A DNA stretch of 64,000 nucleotides from Bombella mellum (GCF_014048465.1 NZ_PDLY01000001.1:186001-250000); one strand, 5' to 3'. Shown: positions 1-10,050, numbered from the stretch's first letter. The notes: generated from the sequence alone by a model not told the origin. Made by a program: numbers and translations.

Positions 1-102
1 ATGCAGGAGGAGGCCCGATGGCCGGGCGACGTGAGTCTTGAGGCCCTGCGGCCGGAACTGGAAAGGCTGGCGGAACGTCCAGGAAAGGGGACCGGCGGAT
101 GA
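1..102 (+). CDS. 3' end of an unidentified gene (partial)
   Basis: Frame 1 is open from the window edge to a TGA at 100-102 and encodes about 33 residues rich in Glu, Leu and Arg (it ends ERPGKGTGG). The ATG at position 1 is probably internal, because the frame is still open at the edge. There is no recognisable motif. It points the same way as the next gene, 113 bases downstream. Only the tail is visible, so no function is proposed. Confidence 0.45.
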   Translation: MQEEARWPGDVSLEALRPELERLAERPGKGTGG

Positions 103-215
103 GGTATTTTCTCTCTGGTCCTGTCATCGTGGTCTGATATGCTCGGGCCAGCTCATGGGATCGTGACCGCCCGGTGCGTACGGGGCGGGACAGAATGTTG
201 AGAGGGAGAGTGTTC

Positions 216-1046
216 ATGCAGTGGCGTATCGGGGGAGCCTCGCAGGGGCAGGGTGATGCAGGCCGGAGAGCGGGAACTGCGCTGGCAGCGGCTCTCGGGT
301 CGGTCATGATGCTGGCCTGTGCGGGTGCCAGTGCCGCCCCGGTCGGGGAGCATCCTCCGCTTTCCCCCACGAGGGACGCCGTGGTGACGTACCGTTTCCA
401 GGCCAGGCTGTTGCAGGGCAAGGACGCCACCGTGCCGGAACATCAGGTGACGGTGTCGTTCGCCGCCTCGGGGGACCGCCTGAGGATTGATCCTGACGAC
501 GGGCAGAGTGCCACCATCCTGGACCGTCCCGACCAGATCATGACGCTCATCAGCATGAAGGAGCGGCGTTATGTTCAGCTCCGTCCCCTGCACGGGCTGC
601 ACAATCCTTTCTTCCTCGGGCTGGGCATGACCTATCATCCCGGCGGCACGCAGCAGATTGCGGGCGTGTCCTGCCGGGACTGGGCCATTGACAGTCCTCA
701 TGGCAAGGCGACGGCCTGCGTGACCGAGGATGGTGTCATCCTTGCCGAGGATGGCGTGGATGCCGATGGCCTGACGGGGCATCTTCAGGCGGTTTCCGTG
801 CGGTATGAGGACATACCGGCGGACCGTTTTCAGCCACCGGCCGATTTCGAGAAGTTCAATCCCCTTGCCAAGCTGAAGCAGCCTGCCCAGCCGGCGCAGG
901 CCCAGCCCGTTCCTGGTGCGGCATTGGATGGCAGCGCACGGGGCGGGGCGGATGCGTCCGTTCCCGATCAGCCCCACAGCCCGGATGATTCCGTCGGGGA
1001 TGGCAGCGTGGCGCATGGGGACCAGCCAGACAGTACGGAGCGGTAA
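216..1046 (+). CDS. Secreted protein of unknown function (DUF4412-like)
   Basis: A 276-residue protein. I chose the ATG at 216 because the purine-rich AGAGGGAGAG lies just before it; an in-frame GTG at 174 would add 14 residues with no ribosome site. A basic N-terminus is followed by a hydrophobic stretch ending in ASAA, a typical Sec signal peptide, so the product is probably periplasmic. The middle (VTYRFQARLLQG, then RLRIDPDDGQSATILDRPDQ, and later IAGVSCRDW) resembles proteins of the DUF4412 type, which carry a beta-rich lipid-binding-like fold. The C-terminal 70 residues are low-complexity, rich in Ala, Pro, Gln and Asp. Four bases separate it from the peroxiredoxin gene, so the two are probably co-transcribed. 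Function is unknown. Confidence 0.7.
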   Translation: MQWRIGGASQGQGDAGRRAGTALAAALGSVMMLACAGASAAPVGEHPPLSPTRDAVVTYRFQARLLQGKDATVPEHQVTVSFAASGDRLRIDPDDGQSATILDRPDQIMTLISMKERRYVQLRPLHGLHNPFFLGLGMTYHPGGTQQIAGVSCRDWAIDSPHGKATACVTEDGVILAEDGVDADGLTGHLQAVSVRYEDIPADRFQPPADFEKFNPLAKLKQPAQPAQAQPVPGAALDGSARGGADASVPDQPHSPDDSVGDGSVAHGDQPDSTER

Positions 1047-1050
1047 GATC

Positions 1051-1563
1051 ATGACACGGAAGACAGTGACAGACGACGGGACGGCTCCTGCCGTGGGCAG
1101 TCCGGCACCGGTCTTCTCCCTGGAGGGTGTAGGACCCCAGGGTGAGGAGACCGTGAGCAGCGAGGCTCTGCGGGGGCGGCCCTATCTGCTCTATTTCTAT
1201 CCACGGGCCTCCACGCCGGGCTGCACGACGCAGGCCTGTGACCTGCGGGACCATCTTGCCGAGCTGCGTGTTCCCGGTGGTGAGGGGCTGAAGGTGCTTG
1301 GGGTCAGTCCGGATGGCGTGGGTGCGCTGGAGAAGTTCATCACGAAACAGGCCCTGACCTTCACGCTCCTGTCGGATAGCGACCACGGTCTGGCAGAGGC
1401 CTATGGCGTGTGGGTGAAGAAGAAACTGTACGGGAAGGAGTTCATGGGCATTGAGCGCAGCTCCTTCCTGATTGATGCCGAGGGCCGTGTTGCCGCTTTC
1501 AGGCGCAGGGTCCGTCCGGCCCAGCATGTTGAATGGGTGCAGGAGGCTCTGGCCCAGCTCTGA
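1051..1563 (+). CDS. bcp: Bcp-type thioredoxin-dependent peroxiredoxin
   Basis: A 170-residue peroxiredoxin of the Bcp/PrxQ class, which reduces hydrogen peroxide and organic hydroperoxides with thioredoxin as electron donor. The diagnostic stretch STPGCTTQACDLRD places the peroxidatic Cys at residue 58 and the resolving Cys at residue 63; the five-residue spacing marks the class that forms an intramolecular disulfide. No signal peptide is present, so it is cytosolic. An upstream in-frame start at 916 would overlap the preceding gene deeply, so the ATG at 1051 with GGAGCGG before it is preferred. Confidence 0.92.
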   Translation: MTRKTVTDDGTAPAVGSPAPVFSLEGVGPQGEETVSSEALRGRPYLLYFYPRASTPGCTTQACDLRDHLAELRVPGGEGLKVLGVSPDGVGALEKFITKQALTFTLLSDSDHGLAEAYGVWVKKKLYGKEFMGIERSSFLIDAEGRVAAFRRRVRPAQHVEWVQEALAQL

Positions 1564-1717
1564 TGCAGGCCCCGCCTGCCGTTCCGTCGCCGGTCTGCCG
1601 CTCCGGAGGCGTGGGTTTTTCATGTCTGCCGGTCCGCTGCGTCCCCTGAGCCAGGCTGCCCGGTGTTTCTTTCCTGTGGGCTTCCGCTGGTGGTCCCTTT
1701 GTCTGGGTTTTTGTGTC

Positions 1718-4700
1718 ATGACATGGCAGACGATTTTGCGACGTGTGGCTTTCGGGCTTCTGGTACCACTGGTGGGGCTGCTGCTGGTCACGGCCCTGCT
1801 GCTGGGGCGGCTGGCACAGGGACCGCTGGACGTGACGGGCCTGTCCCATCGCTGGGGTGAGCCGTTCGCCCATCCGGGTGGTGGTACGCTCAGCTGGGAG
1901 CACATGGCCCTTTCGTGGAAACCCAGACAGAAGGGCCATTCGGCAAAGCTGCTGCTGAGCATGGACGGGGTCCGGTTCCGTGCGGGAGCGGCCGGAGGTG
2001 ATGGCGGCCCGGTCGAGGCTGACATGCCGGTGCAGATGCTGGAGCATGTCGGGGTCGTCTTCAAGCTGGCCAGCCTGCTGCATGGCCGGCTGGGCATCCG
2101 GTCGCTGGATGTGCAAGGGCTGCGTCTGACGGCCTTCAGGGACGGAGAGGGGCATTTCGGGCTGGGAAGCCTGAAGCGCAACGCTGCCCGGCATGGGGGT
2201 GGCGGGCCGTCCCTCGCTTCCGTCATACCCTATCATCTTGATCTGCATGACATCGAGCTGACGGTCCGTGATGAGACCCGGCCCGATTCCACGATGGTCG
2301 TCGCCCTGCCGGAGCTGAAGGCGGACTATGCCTGGCAGACGGGCTGGCAGGGGCAGGTGGTGGCGACCATCCAGGCCCCGGGGCTTGGGGACGCTCCGGG
2401 CATGTCCACGGTCCGGCTGACGGGAGACATGGCTCCTGATGGGGCGGACAGGACGCATTGGAAGCTGAGCGTCTCCCCTTTCCGTCTGCCGGTTCTGGCA
2501 TCATGGCTGCCACTGTCCCCGGAGCAGGAAAAGGGGCTGGCCATCCCGAACCTGCCCCTCTCTTTCCATCTGGAAGGGCAGCTCAACGGGCGTGATCTGT
2601 TCGGGCAGTTCGATCACATGGATGGCGAGATGGAGGTCGGGGCTGGTGAGATTGACCGGCCCGGGAAGATACCGTTCCGGCTGACCGCTGCCCGGTCGAC
2701 ATTCCGGCTTGGACCTGCACAGGCCGGGCAGGCCGAGCCTCTGGCCATGACCCTGCATATGGACCTCAAGGCCCTGGATTCCCTCAACAGGACGGTGCCG
2801 TTCATTCTGGATGCGCATGGCCGGATGGATCATCTGACCAGCCCCCGTGAGATCGGGCTGACCGTTGATGGCCATGTGGCGGCCTTTGACTTCGCCACTC
2901 TGGCCAGTGTCTGGCCGGATGGAACGGCCAAAGGTGCCCGACGCTGGATGACGACGAACATGACGGCCGGTCGTGGTGAGAACCTGAATCTCCAGCTCAG
3001 TTTCACCAGCCATTCCGGCTGGGGCGGGCTGGACGTGACGAAGCTGGGGGGTGATCTGGTCGGTCATGGGCTGGATGTCACATGGATGGACGGCATGCAG
3101 CCGGTGACCGGCGAAGATGCCCAGGCCCGTTTTCTTGATGATGGCCGCCTGCTGATCGACGTGCAGCACGGCCATCTGGCTGACGGGCGGGGGGGCAGCG
3201 TTGCCGTGCCGACGGGGCGCATCATCCTCTCCGGCCTGCTGTCTCATGAACAGACGGGGGATTTTTCTCTGGGTCTGGAAGGGCCGCTTCCGGCTTTCGT
3301 CAGTGTCCTGTCCAGCCCCCGCCTCAATCTTCTGTCCCGCAACCCGGTCAATCCCGCCGAGACGGGGGGCACGCTGAAAGGCGTCCTCTCCCTGACGCTT
3401 CCTCTCCGAAGCCACATTCAGATGAAGGAAATGTCGTTCGGTGCGGAGTTCGACCTCCAGAAGATATGGCTGGTCATGCCCTCACTGGGGCACATACAGG
3501 AGGGCTGGGGCCATCTGTCCATCACCGATTCAGGGCTGACCGTGAAGGGAGGTGCCCAGTTCAGGGGTCTCGTCGTGACGGGCAGCCTGTTCGACAGTTT
3601 CCAGGCCAACATGCCGGGCCGCCTCCTGCTGAAGGCGGACCTGAAAACTCCGCTGGGAGCCGCCGAGTTCCGCAGCCTCGGCCTGCCAGCCGCCCTGACA
3701 CAGGAGTCTGTCATTCAGGGCAGAGGGACGGGACATGTCGTCTACAGCCAGTTCGGTGAGGGGCCTGGTCACCGGCGTGGCACGGCCTTCGTGCAGGCGG
3801 ACCTTGGCGGGCTGGGGGTCAGGGCCAGTTTCTGGCAGAAGCCTCTGGGCGTTCCGGCGGGTCTTCAGGGAAGTATTTCCTGGCAGGACGGGCACATGAC
3901 CCGTCTGGATGACATCCAGGCCTACGGGCCACAGCTGGCCCTGCGGGCCGAGGGCCGCATGAGGGACGGACAGCTGGGAGGCCTAAGCCTCGTCCACTTC
4001 CAGCTTGGCCGGACCACGGGCAGTGCCGTGATGGACTGGCCGCTGAAGGGTGGCTCTGCCGATGGCCACTACCAGATTGACGTCCAGGCCGGGACCCTCG
4101 ACATCACGCCCTGGCTGGGAGGCCGGAAGGCTGGCCGGAGTGACAGGGAGACCGGCAGTGCCGGAGTACGGAAGAGGGCCACGCATGGCGTGAAGCCTGT
4201 CCTGCCGCCGGGCATCTGGAGCATCGGGCTGAGTGCCGCCCGCATGATTTACGGTAAGGAACAGCAGGCCCGCCATGTGACGGCCAGCCTCCGCTGGGCG
4301 GCGCAGCGTCTTCAGGCGGCGTCTTTCCATGCGGCCCAGCCTTTCGTCAGTTTCGACCTGTCTCCGGCTCCCGGACAGATCGGTGCCCTGGACGTGAAGC
4401 TGAGCATTGCCGATTTCGGGAAGCTGCTGGCCTCCACGGGGATGTATGACCAGCTGGCAGGGGGGACGTTCGAGCTTCAGGGCCACTGCCAGCCCGTGGC
4501 TGCCGGAGTGGAGACGGAGCGCAGCATGGGTCTGGGCCTGGGGCTTCCCCCCTTCAGTGGCAGGCTGAGGGTGGACCACATGAATCTTGAGAATCCTCCG
4601 GCTCCTCTGGTCATCGCCACCCTAGCGGCTCCGATGCACTGGGGGCAGCTGTCCCGCAGGCGTTTCGAGGATGTGCAGGTTCGGGCCTCCTTTGGTGTGG

Positions 4701-4984
4701 CAGGAGGACGGCTTGACCTGGAGGAGGCCCGTGCCAGCAATGCCATAGCCGGTGGCACGATGAAGGGGCAGCTGGATTTCCGGCAGTCCACGCTGCACAT
4801 GCAGGGGACTCTCTCGCCCTTCTTCGGGGTGAACCGTGCGGCAGGCAGTTTCTTCGGTGCCCAGAAGGGGCGGGGCATCATGTCCATGACCTATACGCTG
4901 GAAGGCAGCCTTGCCAGACCGGAGATGCATGTTAATCCTTTCTCTGCTCTGGTACCCGGTGTGCTGCGGCGTCTGTTCGAGTGA
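1718..4984 (+). CDS. Large AsmA/YhdP-like membrane-anchored envelope protein
   Basis: About 1088 residues. From the ATG at 1718 the protein opens with a short basic segment (MTWQTILRR) and one strong membrane helix (VAFGLLVPLVGLLLVTALLL), followed by a very long beta-rich periplasmic region with repeated amphipathic strands, the pattern of AsmA/YhdP/TamB-like proteins that bridge the envelope and are implicated in phospholipid transport. An upstream ATG at 1622 with GGAGG 12 bases before it would add 32 residues and cannot be excluded. The C-terminus (GTLSPFFGVNRAAGSFFGAQ, then a Tyr/Thr-rich strand and FSALVPGVLRRLFE) fits the conserved C-terminal AsmA-like domain (DUF3971 type). A second, shorter AsmA-like gene lies at 7459. 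Family assignment comes from architecture, not a search. Confidence 0.78.
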   Translation: MTWQTILRRVAFGLLVPLVGLLLVTALLLGRLAQGPLDVTGLSHRWGEPFAHPGGGTLSWEHMALSWKPRQKGHSAKLLLSMDGVRFRAGAAGGDGGPVEADMPVQMLEHVGVVFKLASLLHGRLGIRSLDVQGLRLTAFRDGEGHFGLGSLKRNAARHGGGGPSLASVIPYHLDLHDIELTVRDETRPDSTMVVALPELKADYAWQTGWQGQVVATIQAPGLGDAPGMSTVRLTGDMAPDGADRTHWKLSVSPFRLPVLASWLPLSPEQEKGLAIPNLPLSFHLEGQLNGRDLFGQFDHMDGEMEVGAGEIDRPGKIPFRLTAARSTFRLGPAQAGQAEPLAMTLHMDLKALDSLNRTVPFILDAHGRMDHLTSPREIGLTVDGHVAAFDFATLASVWPDGTAKGARRWMTTNMTAGRGENLNLQLSFTSHSGWGGLDVTKLGGDLVGHGLDVTWMDGMQPVTGEDAQARFLDDGRLLIDVQHGHLADGRGGSVAVPTGRIILSGLLSHEQTGDFSLGLEGPLPAFVSVLSSPRLNLLSRNPVNPAETGGTLKGVLSLTLPLRSHIQMKEMSFGAEFDLQKIWLVMPSLGHIQEGWGHLSITDSGLTVKGGAQFRGLVVTGSLFDSFQANMPGRLLLKADLKTPLGAAEFRSLGLPAALTQESVIQGRGTGHVVYSQFGEGPGHRRGTAFVQADLGGLGVRASFWQKPLGVPAGLQGSISWQDGHMTRLDDIQAYGPQLALRAEGRMRDGQLGGLSLVHFQLGRTTGSAVMDWPLKGGSADGHYQIDVQAGTLDITPWLGGRKAGRSDRETGSAGVRKRATHGVKPVLPPGIWSIGLSAARMIYGKEQQARHVTASLRWAAQRLQAASFHAAQPFVSFDLSPAPGQIGALDVKLSIADFGKLLASTGMYDQLAGGTFELQGHCQPVAAGVETERSMGLGLGLPPFSGRLRVDHMNLENPPAPLVIATLAAPMHWGQLSRRRFEDVQVRASFGVAGGRLDLEEARASNAIAGGTMKGQLDFRQSTLHMQGTLSPFFGVNRAAGSFFGAQKGRGIMSMTYTLEGSLARPEMHVNPFSALVPGVLRRLFE

Positions 4985-5021
4985 GAAGCCGCAGGTGGTT
5001 TCATGACGGAAGGCAGGAGAG

Positions 5022-6419
5022 ATGATGATGTCGGATGAGGTGCCCGACCTCTTTGGAGGCCCTCCATCGCAGAAGCCGCCCCGGCCTGATGGTGCGGCCA
5101 GACCGGAGGAGGCCCGTGCGGCCCCTGCGTCAGCTCATCGGTCCGGCACCTGGCCGCTGGCCGACCGGCTGCGTCCGCAGTCTCTGGAGGAGGTGCAGGG
5201 GCAGGCCCATCTTCTGGGGCCGGATGGCACCCTGACCCGGATGCTGGCCAGCGGGCATCTCTCCAGCCTGATCCTCTGGGGCGGGCCGGGTTGTGGCAAG
5301 ACGACCATTGCCCAGCTGCTCGCGGCCCGGGTCGGGCTGTTCTATGCCAAGATATCGGCCGTGTTCTCCGGTGTGGCGGACCTGAAAAAGGCCTTCGAGG
5401 AGGCCCGCCGCAGGGCCGAGGCCACCGGGCGTGGCACGCTGCTCTTCGTGGATGAGATTCACCGTTTCAACCGGGCGCAGCAGGATGGTTTCTTGCCCTA
5501 TGTGGAGCGGGGAACGGTCGTGCTGGTGGGGGCCACGACGGAGAATCCGTCCTTTGCTCTGAATTCCGCCCTGCTGTCCCGATGTCAGGTTCTTGTCCTG
5601 CACAGGCTGGACGATGCTGCGCTGGAACAGCTTCTGGTGAGGGCCGAGACGGTGACGGGGCGGTCCCTTCCCCTGACGGATGAGGGGCGGGCCTCCCTGC
5701 GGGCCATGGCGGATGGCGACGGGCGTTATCTGCTGAACATGGTCGAGCAGCTCCTCTCCCTGACGAAGGAGGGAACCCGCCCGCTGGGGCCGGAGGAGCT
5801 GGCCCGGTCCCTGTCCCGACGGCCTGTCCTGTATGACAGGGACCGGGACGAGCATTACAACCTGATCTCCGCCCTGCACAAATCCCTGCGGGGGAGTGAC
5901 CCTGATGCGGGGCTTTACTGGTTCGCCCGGATGCTCGAGGGCGGGGAAGACCCCCGCTACATTGCTCGCCGCCTCGTCCGTTTTGCCAGTGAGGATATTG
6001 GCGAGGCTGACCCGACCTCCCTGCCGCTGGCACAGGCAGGGGCGATGGCCTATGAAAGGCTCGGCTCTCCGGAGGGAGAGGTGGCCCTGGCGCAGGTGGT
6101 GGTCCATCTGGCGGTCGCCTCCAAGTCCAATGCGGTGTATCGGGCCTATAACGAGGCCAGGGCACTGGCGAAGCAGACGGGCAGCCTCATGCCTCCGGCC
6201 CATATCCGCAATGCCCCGACAGCCCTGATGAAGGAGCTGGGCTACAAGAAGGGCTACGAATATGACCATGACTGCGAGGACGGTGTTTCCGGCCAGAACT
6301 ACTTTCCCGACGGCATGGAGCGGGTGACGCTCTACAGGCCGGTCGACCGTGGATTTGAAGAAAGAATCAGGAAACGGCTGGACATGCTGGCGCAGAAACG
6401 GGCATCTCGCCAGTCATGA
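5022..6419 (+). CDS. rarA: Replication-associated recombination protein A (RarA/MgsA)
   Basis: A 465-residue AAA+ ATPase acting at stalled replication forks; it forms tetramers and interacts with single-stranded DNA-binding protein in relatives. Walker A GGPGCGKTT starts at residue 87 and Walker B is LFVDEIHRFNRAQQD, followed by sensor 1 GATTENPSF and the arginine-finger region NSALLSRCQV. The C-terminal oligomerisation part has the family's YHLISALHKS-like sequence (YNLISALHKSLRGSDPDAGL) and a GYKKGYEYDHD tail. Three ATGs in a row (5022, 5025, 5028) follow GGCAGGAGAG, so the exact start is uncertain by two codons. The stop overlaps the next start as ATGA, indicating translational coupling to the pseudouridine synthase. 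Confidence 0.95.
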   Translation: MMMSDEVPDLFGGPPSQKPPRPDGAARPEEARAAPASAHRSGTWPLADRLRPQSLEEVQGQAHLLGPDGTLTRMLASGHLSSLILWGGPGCGKTTIAQLLAARVGLFYAKISAVFSGVADLKKAFEEARRRAEATGRGTLLFVDEIHRFNRAQQDGFLPYVERGTVVLVGATTENPSFALNSALLSRCQVLVLHRLDDAALEQLLVRAETVTGRSLPLTDEGRASLRAMADGDGRYLLNMVEQLLSLTKEGTRPLGPEELARSLSRRPVLYDRDRDEHYNLISALHKSLRGSDPDAGLYWFARMLEGGEDPRYIARRLVRFASEDIGEADPTSLPLAQAGAMAYERLGSPEGEVALAQVVVHLAVASKSNAVYRAYNEARALAKQTGSLMPPAHIRNAPTALMKELGYKKGYEYDHDCEDGVSGQNYFPDGMERVTLYRPVDRGFEERIRKRLDMLAQKRASRQS

Positions 6420-7387
6420 GTGTTGAGAATCGTATCGTCAGCGAGGATGAGGCCGATCTGCGTCTCGACCGCTGGTTCCGCCGTCATTATCCCAACCTGA
6501 CGCAGGGCGGGTTGCAGAAGCTGTGCCGCAAGGGGCAGGTGCGGGTTGATGGGGGGCGGGTGCAGCCCAATAAAAGGCTCAATCCTGGCCAGAGCATCCG
6601 CATCCCCCCTCTGCCGGACCAGAGCCGCCCGGCACCGCCGCCACCGCCCAATCCGGAACTCGTCCAGCAGCTGCGGGACATGATTCTTTATGAGGATGAC
6701 CAGCTGATCGTGCTGAACAAGCCGTCCGGGCTGGCGACACAGGGTGGCCCCGGCATCACCGTGCACGTGGACATGATGCTGGAGGGCCTGCGGCCGGAGG
6801 GAGGGGACAAGCCCCGCCTCGTGCATCGCATTGACCGTGACACGTCCGGCATCCTGCTGCTGGCCCGCACGCCCGGCGTGGCGGCGAAACTGGCAGCGGC
6901 CTTTCGGGGTCGTGAGGTGAGCAAGACCTACTGGGCGGTGGTTGTCGGGCGGCCCAGCCCTGCTGAAGGTGTGATCGACCAGCCTCTGGCCAAGGTCGGG
7001 GCCGGGGGAGCCTCGCTGATCGTTCCGGTCGCCCGTGGGGAGGAGGATGCGATGAGTGCCAAGAGTTCCTATGAGACGCTGGATGCCACGGGCAAGCGTT
7101 TCAGCTGGCTGGCCCTGTCCCCCTGGACGGGGCGGACCCATCAGCTGCGTGTCCATACGGAGAGTCTGGGCACGCCCATTCTGGGGGATCCCCGTTATGG
7201 GGGCGAGACCGCCCATGTGGAGGGCTTCCCGGACAGGCTGCACCTCCATGCAAGGATGCTGGAGTTTCCCCATCCGGCGGGGGGAAGGTTGCAGGTGGCG
7301 GCTCCCCTGCCATCCCATATGCGCGAGACGTTCCAGACGCTGGGATTCATTGCAGGTGACACGCCGGCACCACGCCGGACACGGTAA
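6416..7387 (+). CDS. rluC: RluC/RluD-family 23S rRNA pseudouridine synthase
   Basis: A 323-residue RluA-family pseudouridine synthase. An N-terminal S4 RNA-binding domain (ADLRLDRWFRRHYPNLTQGG, KGQVRVDGGRV) precedes the catalytic domain. The signature HRIDRDTSGILLLART begins at residue 137, putting the catalytic Asp at about residue 140. Later motifs (PWTGRTHQLRVH and GDPRYGG) are those expected for the uridine pocket. It isomerises uridines in 23S rRNA; the S4 domain favours RluC over RluA, but the exact target positions are inferred. A proline-rich stretch (PAPPPPPNPE) between domains is a local insertion. The start is coupled to rarA by a 4-base overlap. Confidence 0.9.
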   Translation: MSVENRIVSEDEADLRLDRWFRRHYPNLTQGGLQKLCRKGQVRVDGGRVQPNKRLNPGQSIRIPPLPDQSRPAPPPPPNPELVQQLRDMILYEDDQLIVLNKPSGLATQGGPGITVHVDMMLEGLRPEGGDKPRLVHRIDRDTSGILLLARTPGVAAKLAAAFRGREVSKTYWAVVVGRPSPAEGVIDQPLAKVGAGGASLIVPVARGEEDAMSAKSSYETLDATGKRFSWLALSPWTGRTHQLRVHTESLGTPILGDPRYGGETAHVEGFPDRLHLHARMLEFPHPAGGRLQVAAPLPSHMRETFQTLGFIAGDTPAPRRTR

Positions 7388-7458
7388 GAGACTGGGTGGG
7401 CATGGCCGCTCCTGTACGGGGGCCTGCCACTGATGAGAGAACAAGGACAACAGGCAGA

Positions 7459-10050
7459 ATGAAGAAGCTGGCAGTAAGCCTGATCGGGCTGGTGGTGGTG
7501 CTGACGGGCATCAGCCTCGCTCCGCAATTCCTGATAGATCAGGACCATCTGCGACAGCGTGTCATGGTGGCGTTCCAGCGGCAGACGGGGCTGGAGCTGA
7601 AGATGGGGGAAACGTCCTTCCAGCTCCTTCCCTGGCCGTCCTTCCAGGCCACCAATGTCGTGCTGACACGGCCGGGTTGCACGCCTTTCGTGGCGGCCCG
7701 GTCCGTCCATGCGGACATGTCCCTTCTGGCCGTGCTGAACCGTGAGATTTCTTTCCAGGAGTTCATGGTGAAGGGGGCGGGTATCATGCTGCACCGGGCC
7801 AGCGAGAAGCAGTGCTCCACATGGCTGCCCATGCTCTCGCAGGATCAGGGGCCGGCCGCTCCGACCCATGACGGGACGGTCAGCCCACGCTGGAAGGTCA
7901 GCTTCGGGGGGCTTCATCTGACGGATGCGGAACTCTCATGGCAGGATGATCTGTCCGACGGTCACGTTCCGGCGGGGGGGCACCTGCACATTGCCAGCCT
8001 GGAGCTGGCGGGAATGCGCAGTGCCAGCCCGTGGGTGGATTTGCAGGGCACGCATGAACACACGCCCTTCACGCTGCGGGGCCGGGTTGGGCCGCTCGGC
8101 CAGCTGCTGTCCGGCAAGGCCGTGCAGAAGGACCCCTGGGCCTTCAGTCTGGGCATGACTCTGGGAACCGGGGAGCATCAGGATCATGCGACGCTGGATG
8201 GCGTCATGCGGGATGCCCATCATCTGCGGGGTGTGAATGTCACCCTGTCCGGGCGGTGGTCGTCCCTTCAGGGCATGAGGCACCTGCTCCCTCATGCCGT
8301 TCCGGCTGATCTGGGCCAGATCGAGGGAACGGTCCGTCTCCACAGTGATGACGACATGGATACGGCGGCGGCCCACAACGGGGCGGACATGGCCCTGACG
8401 GATGCCCTGCTGCATCTGCCGGGGCGGCTGGTGCCGGACCAGATACATGCCCATCTGGGCAGCGTGGTGCTGCCTGCGGGGGCGTGGAACGTGGCGGCCC
8501 CTCTCCGGCTGAGCGACATCCAGATCGACGCTGACAGTGCCCAGGCTCCGTTCGTCCTACAGGGGCAGGCGGTCTGGGGGCGATATGCCTGGCTGTTTCA
8601 TGGGGAGGCGGAAAGCCTCCAGCAGGCACGGGCGGCCATTTTCGCCCGGGAGCCATCCTCCGTCGGGCTGAAGCTGAACGTGCAGGGGCAGGACAGGACA
8701 CTATCCAGCCTGTTCAGTCATGACGATGCGGCAAAGACGGGTGCCAGACAGGACAGCGTCTCCTTCGACCTTCAGGGAAAGGTCGGACGGCAGGGCGGCA
8801 CGCTGGCCTTTTCCGGTCAGGCGGCCCTGTTCCAGCTGCCTGACATCCGGGCCATTTCCGGGCTTCTGGTGCATGACGGGCATGTGAAGGGCCAGCTCGT
8901 TCTGGGACCGGTGAAGGACATGGACGTATCTTCCCTGTCGGTTCAGGATGTGGAGTTTGAAAGTCAGGAGGTGGGCGGCACCCTGTCGGCAGACCTGCCC
9001 GTGCGGCCGGAGTCCGCCCTAGTAGGCAGGCTGCATCTGACCCACATGGAGGGGGACCGGTTTGCCCGTGCGCCAGTTGCGACGCCTGCGGAGCAGGAGG
9101 CACCTGCTGCATCCGCCCCGACGGTGGCTTCCGACCGGAAGCCGGATGGGGCACAGCCCGCTGGCAAGGCTCCTGAAAGTCTGCCTGAACAGTGGTTCGG
9201 AAGCCTGGCGACCCGACCGTTCGACGTGGACATGACGGCGGACCAGCTCCATGTGGCGGGCATCGCCTATCAGGGACTGCATCTGCATCTTCTGGGCGTG
9301 GAGGGGCGTCTGAGCCTGTCCGTTCTGGGAGGGAGCGTGCAGGATGTGCCCCTCTCCGGTGAGGCCGTGCTGGACGGATCAGGAGAGACCGTGCGGATGG
9401 GGCTGAAAGCGGCCCCTCTCATCCTCCCGGCAGGATGGGTGCAGATGGCCCTGAACCAGCCCGTGACGTTCGAAGGCCCCGTGCAGCTTGATGGTGCCCT
9501 TGGAACGGAAGGGGCGAACCAGACGGCCCTGTGGCAGGCTCTGGATGGCCAGATGGGGCTTTCGCTCGTGGATGGCCGTGTCCATCGGGATGTTCTGGCA
9601 CCGCTGGCAGGGCCTGCCGCCAGCCTGCTGAAGATGGGAGCTGGAACGATGGGACTGCGCTGTTTTGCCGGAACGGTGAAGTTTGATCATGGTCAGGCCA
9701 GTTTCGGAAACATGGCTCTGGAGGTGAAGCACCTCTCCGTCATCGGGCAGGGGACGATGAAGCTGGATGACATGAGTTACATGCTCCAGCTCATGCCGCA
9801 TGTCACGCTCGTGGGGGCGGATTTCTCCACGCCTCTGGTCCTGTCCGGGCAGAACGGGAACTTTCATGTGGGGACGCTGGGCAGGGATCAGGCGGGGCTT
9901 GATACGGCCAGCTTTGGCAGTGATGCCTGTGCCTATGCCGTCCAGCAGGCCCGTGGTGGCCAGAAGGGGCTGCCCCTGCCTGCCCGGGATGAAGGCCATT
10001 CCGGCGGGGCGGGCGGGATTCTCCGTGCCCTTGGTCTTGGTGGCAACTGA
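7459..10050 (+). CDS. AsmA family protein
   Basis: An 863-residue envelope protein. The ATG at 7459 (MKKLAVSLIGLVVVLTGISL) gives the standard short basic start plus one membrane helix; an upstream in-frame ATG at 7396 would place 21 polar residues before it and is less likely. The N-terminal domain continues as in AsmA: RQRVMVAFQRQTGLELKMGE, then PWPSFQATNVVL. The C-terminal third has the recurring AsmA strand set, with FDHGQASFGNMALEVKHLSV and GTMKLDDMSYMLQLMP. AsmA-like proteins are inner-membrane anchored and affect outer-membrane biogenesis. Residues about 540-590 are a low-complexity linker rich in Ala, Pro and Glu. It sits 20 bases before the ATP12 chaperone gene. Confidence 0.85.
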   Translation: MKKLAVSLIGLVVVLTGISLAPQFLIDQDHLRQRVMVAFQRQTGLELKMGETSFQLLPWPSFQATNVVLTRPGCTPFVAARSVHADMSLLAVLNREISFQEFMVKGAGIMLHRASEKQCSTWLPMLSQDQGPAAPTHDGTVSPRWKVSFGGLHLTDAELSWQDDLSDGHVPAGGHLHIASLELAGMRSASPWVDLQGTHEHTPFTLRGRVGPLGQLLSGKAVQKDPWAFSLGMTLGTGEHQDHATLDGVMRDAHHLRGVNVTLSGRWSSLQGMRHLLPHAVPADLGQIEGTVRLHSDDDMDTAAAHNGADMALTDALLHLPGRLVPDQIHAHLGSVVLPAGAWNVAAPLRLSDIQIDADSAQAPFVLQGQAVWGRYAWLFHGEAESLQQARAAIFAREPSSVGLKLNVQGQDRTLSSLFSHDDAAKTGARQDSVSFDLQGKVGRQGGTLAFSGQAALFQLPDIRAISGLLVHDGHVKGQLVLGPVKDMDVSSLSVQDVEFESQEVGGTLSADLPVRPESALVGRLHLTHMEGDRFARAPVATPAEQEAPAASAPTVASDRKPDGAQPAGKAPESLPEQWFGSLATRPFDVDMTADQLHVAGIAYQGLHLHLLGVEGRLSLSVLGGSVQDVPLSGEAVLDGSGETVRMGLKAAPLILPAGWVQMALNQPVTFEGPVQLDGALGTEGANQTALWQALDGQMGLSLVDGRVHRDVLAPLAGPAASLLKMGAGTMGLRCFAGTVKFDHGQASFGNMALEVKHLSVIGQGTMKLDDMSYMLQLMPHVTLVGADFSTPLVLSGQNGNFHVGTLGRDQAGLDTASFGSDACAYAVQQARGGQKGLPLPARDEGHSGGAGGILRALGLGGN